A stretch of 64,000 bases of DNA from Erythrobacter ani (GTDB lineage Bacteria > Pseudomonadota > Alphaproteobacteria > Sphingomonadales > Sphingomonadaceae): positions 682,001 to 746,000 of the forward strand of contig NZ_JAGSPB010000001.1 in NCBI RefSeq assembly GCF_019204025.1, written 5' to 3'. The notes below the pieces were generated by a model that worked only from the letters and a program-made list of their open reading frames with translations, was not told the origin of the DNA and did no database searches. Below are positions 62,128 to 64,000 of this stretch, in pieces (position 1 is the stretch's first letter; every line of letters starts with the position of its first letter). The translations under genes and the position numbers were made by a program.

Positions 62128-62811
62128 TCAGCGCGCCTCCAGCCAGTCAATCACGGCCTGCACCGGCTCGACATCGGCGTATTTCAGCTGGAGGTCGGTG
62201 AGGTTGGCGAAGTGATAGCTTTCGTGCTTGTCGGCGCAGGTCTCGATCGGCACGATCGTGCGGTATCCGTGGCTCAGCGCATCGACTGCGGTGGCGCGCA
62301 CGCAGCCGCTGGTAGAGCCGCCGGTCACCACTACCGTATCGACTTTGTGAAACGTCAGATAGCTCGCCAGCGGGGTTTCGAAGAACACGCTCGGCATCCG
62401 CTTGGTGAATTGCAAGTCATCGGCATCGATCTCACAGCGCGGGTCGAACTGGTGCCGTTCGCTCTCATACTTGATGTTCTGAAGACTGTCTTCGGTATCG
62501 GTGCGCGTGCCCCAGACACCGGCATCGCCTGCATCGGCTTTGTAAGCGACCCGGCTCCAGATCACCGGCATGCCCTTTTCGCGCGCCATCCGACTGATTG
62601 TATTGATATATTCGATCTGGCGCGGATCGGTCTCGTAAGCGGTCTTGAACAGATCGGTGCGGGTATAGGCCTGCTGCACATCGACATTGACGATCGCAAG
62701 TCTTTCGCCAAACCCGAACTTCTTGCGCGCCGGATTGGCCATCACCTCGTCGAATATCTGGCGGGCGGTCCTGCCGTCCTCGACCATCTTCGTTCCGATC
62801 ATTTCGCCCAC
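62128..62811 (-). CDS. isochorismatase-family C-N hydrolase (copy 2)
   Basis: This 227-residue hydrolase has an intact triad: Asp44 (VNVDVQQ), Lys137 (QFTKRMP) and Cys170 (STSGCVRAT), sharing the STSGCVRAT motif with copy 1 at 7486. GTG 62811 has GAGGGG 7 nt upstream; ATG 62847 has no site but cannot be excluded. It would hydrolyse an amide or carbamoyl bond. It heads the leftward operon, with TTGTCCGGACAA upstream, and diverges from the 62903 hydrolase. Confidence 0.85.
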   Translation of the reverse strand: MGEMIGTKMVEDGRTARQIFDEVMANPARKKFGFGERLAIVNVDVQQAYTRTDLFKTAYETDPRQIEYINTISRMAREKGMPVIWSRVAYKADAGDAGVWGTRTDTEDSLQNIKYESERHQFDPRCEIDADDLQFTKRMPSVFFETPLASYLTFHKVDTVVVTGGSTSGCVRATAVDALSHGYRTIVPIETCADKHESYHFANLTDLQLKYADVEPVQAVIDWLEAR

Positions 62812-62877
62812 GTGAATACCCCTCGATTCTGCTTTGACGCGAACCATAAACTTGCGTAGTGGCTTGTCGAGCAAAAT

Positions 62878-62889
62878 TTGTCCGGACAA
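62878..62889. promoter_or_regulatory. TTGTCCGGACAA site 7
   Basis: A perfect 12-bp palindrome lies between the divergent isochorismatase and alpha/beta hydrolase genes, 13 bp upstream of the latter's GTG. It is the right-most of the seven sites. Confidence 0.7.
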
Positions 62890-62902
62890 CTTTGAGGCGC
62901 GC

Positions 62903-64000
62903 GTGAGCATCCCCATCACTCGGCACATGCTGACGATATCAGGAACCGGTAGACGCGTGCATTATCGCCGGTGCGGCAGTGGTCCGATGCTGCTGATGGT
63001 CCATCAAAGCCCGCGTTCGAGCGCCGAATACACCGCGCTGATGCAGCAATGGGGCGCTCGCTTCACCTGTGTGGCGCCCGACACGCCGGGATTCGGCCAA
63101 AGTGATCCTCTGCCGGAAACCGATGATGCAAAACCCGAAATCGCCGACTTTGCCGATGCATTATGCGAATTTCTCGACGCGCTCGGCGTTGATCGCGTGC
63201 CCGCCTATGGCTTCCATTCGGGCGGGATCATTCTCGTCACCGCGCTGAAGCGCCAGCCGCAGCGTTTCGCTTGCCTTGCGGTCGGCGGCTATGCGATCTG
63301 GAACGAGCAGGAAATGCGCATCTTTGGCGAGCGTTATCTGCCCGAATTTCACCCGAGCGATTACGGCGAGCACCTCACCTGGCTGTGGAACCGTATGCTC
63401 GAACAAAGCTGGGTCTTCCCATGGTTCGACACGCGCGAGGAAGCACGGCTGTCGGTCGCGCATGCCGATATACCGCGCGTGGCGCAGGCCGTCTCCGAGA
63501 TGCTCGATGCGGGCAACGCGTATCAGGCGGGCTATGGAGCCGTTCTGCGCGCACCGCGCGACATTCCGCCCTCCGATGCAGACGTGCCGCCATGCCTGAT
63601 CACCGCCTATGATGGCGATCCGTTGCAGGAGCATATCGACCGACTGGGCGAGATGCCCGCAGGCTGGCAAGCGGAAAAGGTGCGCACTCCCGCCGATCAT
63701 CAGGCGGCAAGCCTCGCGTTTCTTCAGGACCATGCCGCGGATGAAGCGTCACCCGATCTGCCCGAGGACGGCGACGAGGGCTGGCTATCGCTCGATGGCG
63801 GGCTGATCCACTGGCGCGGCGAGAAGGGCGGCAAGCTGGTCCTGCACGGCCCGGCAGGCGAACTCGCAGAACCCGCCGCGGGCGAGATCACTATCGATGT
63901 GCCAGGTCATGGCCAGTCGGACGATTTCGAGGATATGCGGGGCGCAGTCGAAGCAACGGCGCAGGCACTTGGCTCGCCCCAGATCCTGTGGCCTGATCTT
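62903..64000 (+). CDS. alpha/beta hydrolase (partial, runs off the right edge)
   Basis: The frame is open for 366 codons to the edge. The first part is an alpha/beta hydrolase (GPMLLMVHQSPRSSAEY, DTPGFGQSDPLP, nucleophile region YGFHSGGI). The frame continues past ~residue 270 into a second, shorter hydrolase-like stretch (GWLSLDGGLIHWRGEKGGKLVLHGPAG, IDVPGHGQSDDF). This suggests two fused hydrolase-like halves. GTG 62903 follows GAGG; ATG 62927 is an alternative. It is likely controlled by site 7. Confidence 0.82.
   Translation, partial: MSIPITRHMLTISGTGRRVHYRRCGSGPMLLMVHQSPRSSAEYTALMQQWGARFTCVAPDTPGFGQSDPLPETDDAKPEIADFADALCEFLDALGVDRVPAYGFHSGGIILVTALKRQPQRFACLAVGGYAIWNEQEMRIFGERYLPEFHPSDYGEHLTWLWNRMLEQSWVFPWFDTREEARLSVAHADIPRVAQAVSEMLDAGNAYQAGYGAVLRAPRDIPPSDADVPPCLITAYDGDPLQEHIDRLGEMPAGWQAEKVRTPADHQAASLAFLQDHAADEASPDLPEDGDEGWLSLDGGLIHWRGEKGGKLVLHGPAGELAEPAAGEITIDVPGHGQSDDFEDMRGAVEATAQALGSPQILWPDL

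Noticed and set aside
61958-62215. An 85-codon frame across the inverted repeat
   Set aside because: The peptide (QRRGDAE..., LRVSASPRD) comes from the repeat arms, a known kind of spurious prediction.

Overview
The window looks like part of a chromosome from a high-GC alphaproteobacterium, most likely Sphingomonadales (Erythrobacter/Altererythrobacter or Novosphingobium-like). The reasons are three large TonB-dependent receptors in a catabolic setting, a HisKA_2-type sensor kinase, a REDY/HapK-like small protein and very dense operons whose genes overlap at ATGA or TGATG. This placement is inferred from gene content only. No tRNA, rRNA, CRISPR array, insertion sequence or integrase was seen, and no gene-free stretch exceeds 300 bp.

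Layout. 1-2.7 kb: end of an unknown gene, then an acyl-CoA dehydrogenase coupled to an APH-DUF6285 kinase fusion. 2.8-4.2 kb: a secreted alpha/beta hydrolase broken by a frameshift at an (AC)6 tract. 4.2-7.5 kb: aldehyde dehydrogenase, glutathione transferase and methylthioadenosine phosphorylase. 7.5-12.4 kb: a leftward operon of racemase-like protein, two NTF2-like proteins, TonB receptor and isochorismatase-type hydrolase, with a GntR/FCD regulator facing it at 12.5 kb. 13.3-15.5 kb: TPR sensor kinase. 15.5-21.7 kb: CaiB CoA-transferase diverging from HMG-CoA lyase-hyuA-hyuB. 21.7-25.3 kb: two exported proteins of unknown function diverging from each other, then oxidoreductase, SnoaL-like and AhpD-like genes. 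25.3-34.4 kb: a ten-gene leftward operon (two MmgE/PrpD, CoA ligase, amidase, HapK-like, SDR, PuuE-like deacetylase, enoyl-CoA hydratase, VOC, YCII) facing a GntR/UTRA regulator. 35.2-40.1 kb: a CitE-MaoC-ACAD-CaiB-CaiB operon. 40.2-44.6 kb: DUF1838 protein, TonB receptor and a membrane protein. 44.8-55.3 kb: an eight-gene rightward operon (TonB receptor, exported VOC, Tat esterase, MFS, FAD oxidase, degenerate nitrilase, unknown, FAD monooxygenase). 55.3-62.8 kb: a leftward operon (isochorismatase, two PuuE-like deacetylases, aldehyde dehydrogenase, DUF3598-like, DUF1330, methyltransferase, small protein, oxidoreductase). 62.9-64 kb: an alpha/beta hydrolase running off the end.

Two palindromes organise the window. 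TTGTATACAA occurs twice, at the divergent promoters of the racemase operon/GntR-FCD gene and of the CaiB/HMG-CoA lyase-hyuAB genes. TTGTCCGGACAA and close variants occur seven times, in every divergent or promoter region from 22.5 to 62.9 kb that feeds a TonB, CoA-ester, exported or hydrolase operon. I infer two dedicated regulons: GntR/FCD for the first, and possibly the GntR/UTRA regulator for the second. Together they would drive uptake (TonB, MFS), periplasmic processing (Tat-exported and signal-peptide enzymes), C-N bond and ring hydrolysis (amidase, isochorismatase-type, PuuE-like, HyuAB), oxidation (FAD enzymes, aldehyde dehydrogenase) and CoA-dependent breakdown ending in an itaconate-type CaiB/MaoC/CitE route. 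The growth substrate cannot be read from the sequence. Standout oddities are a nitrilase homologue lacking its catalytic Cys and Lys, and a racemase homologue lacking both catalytic Cys residues.
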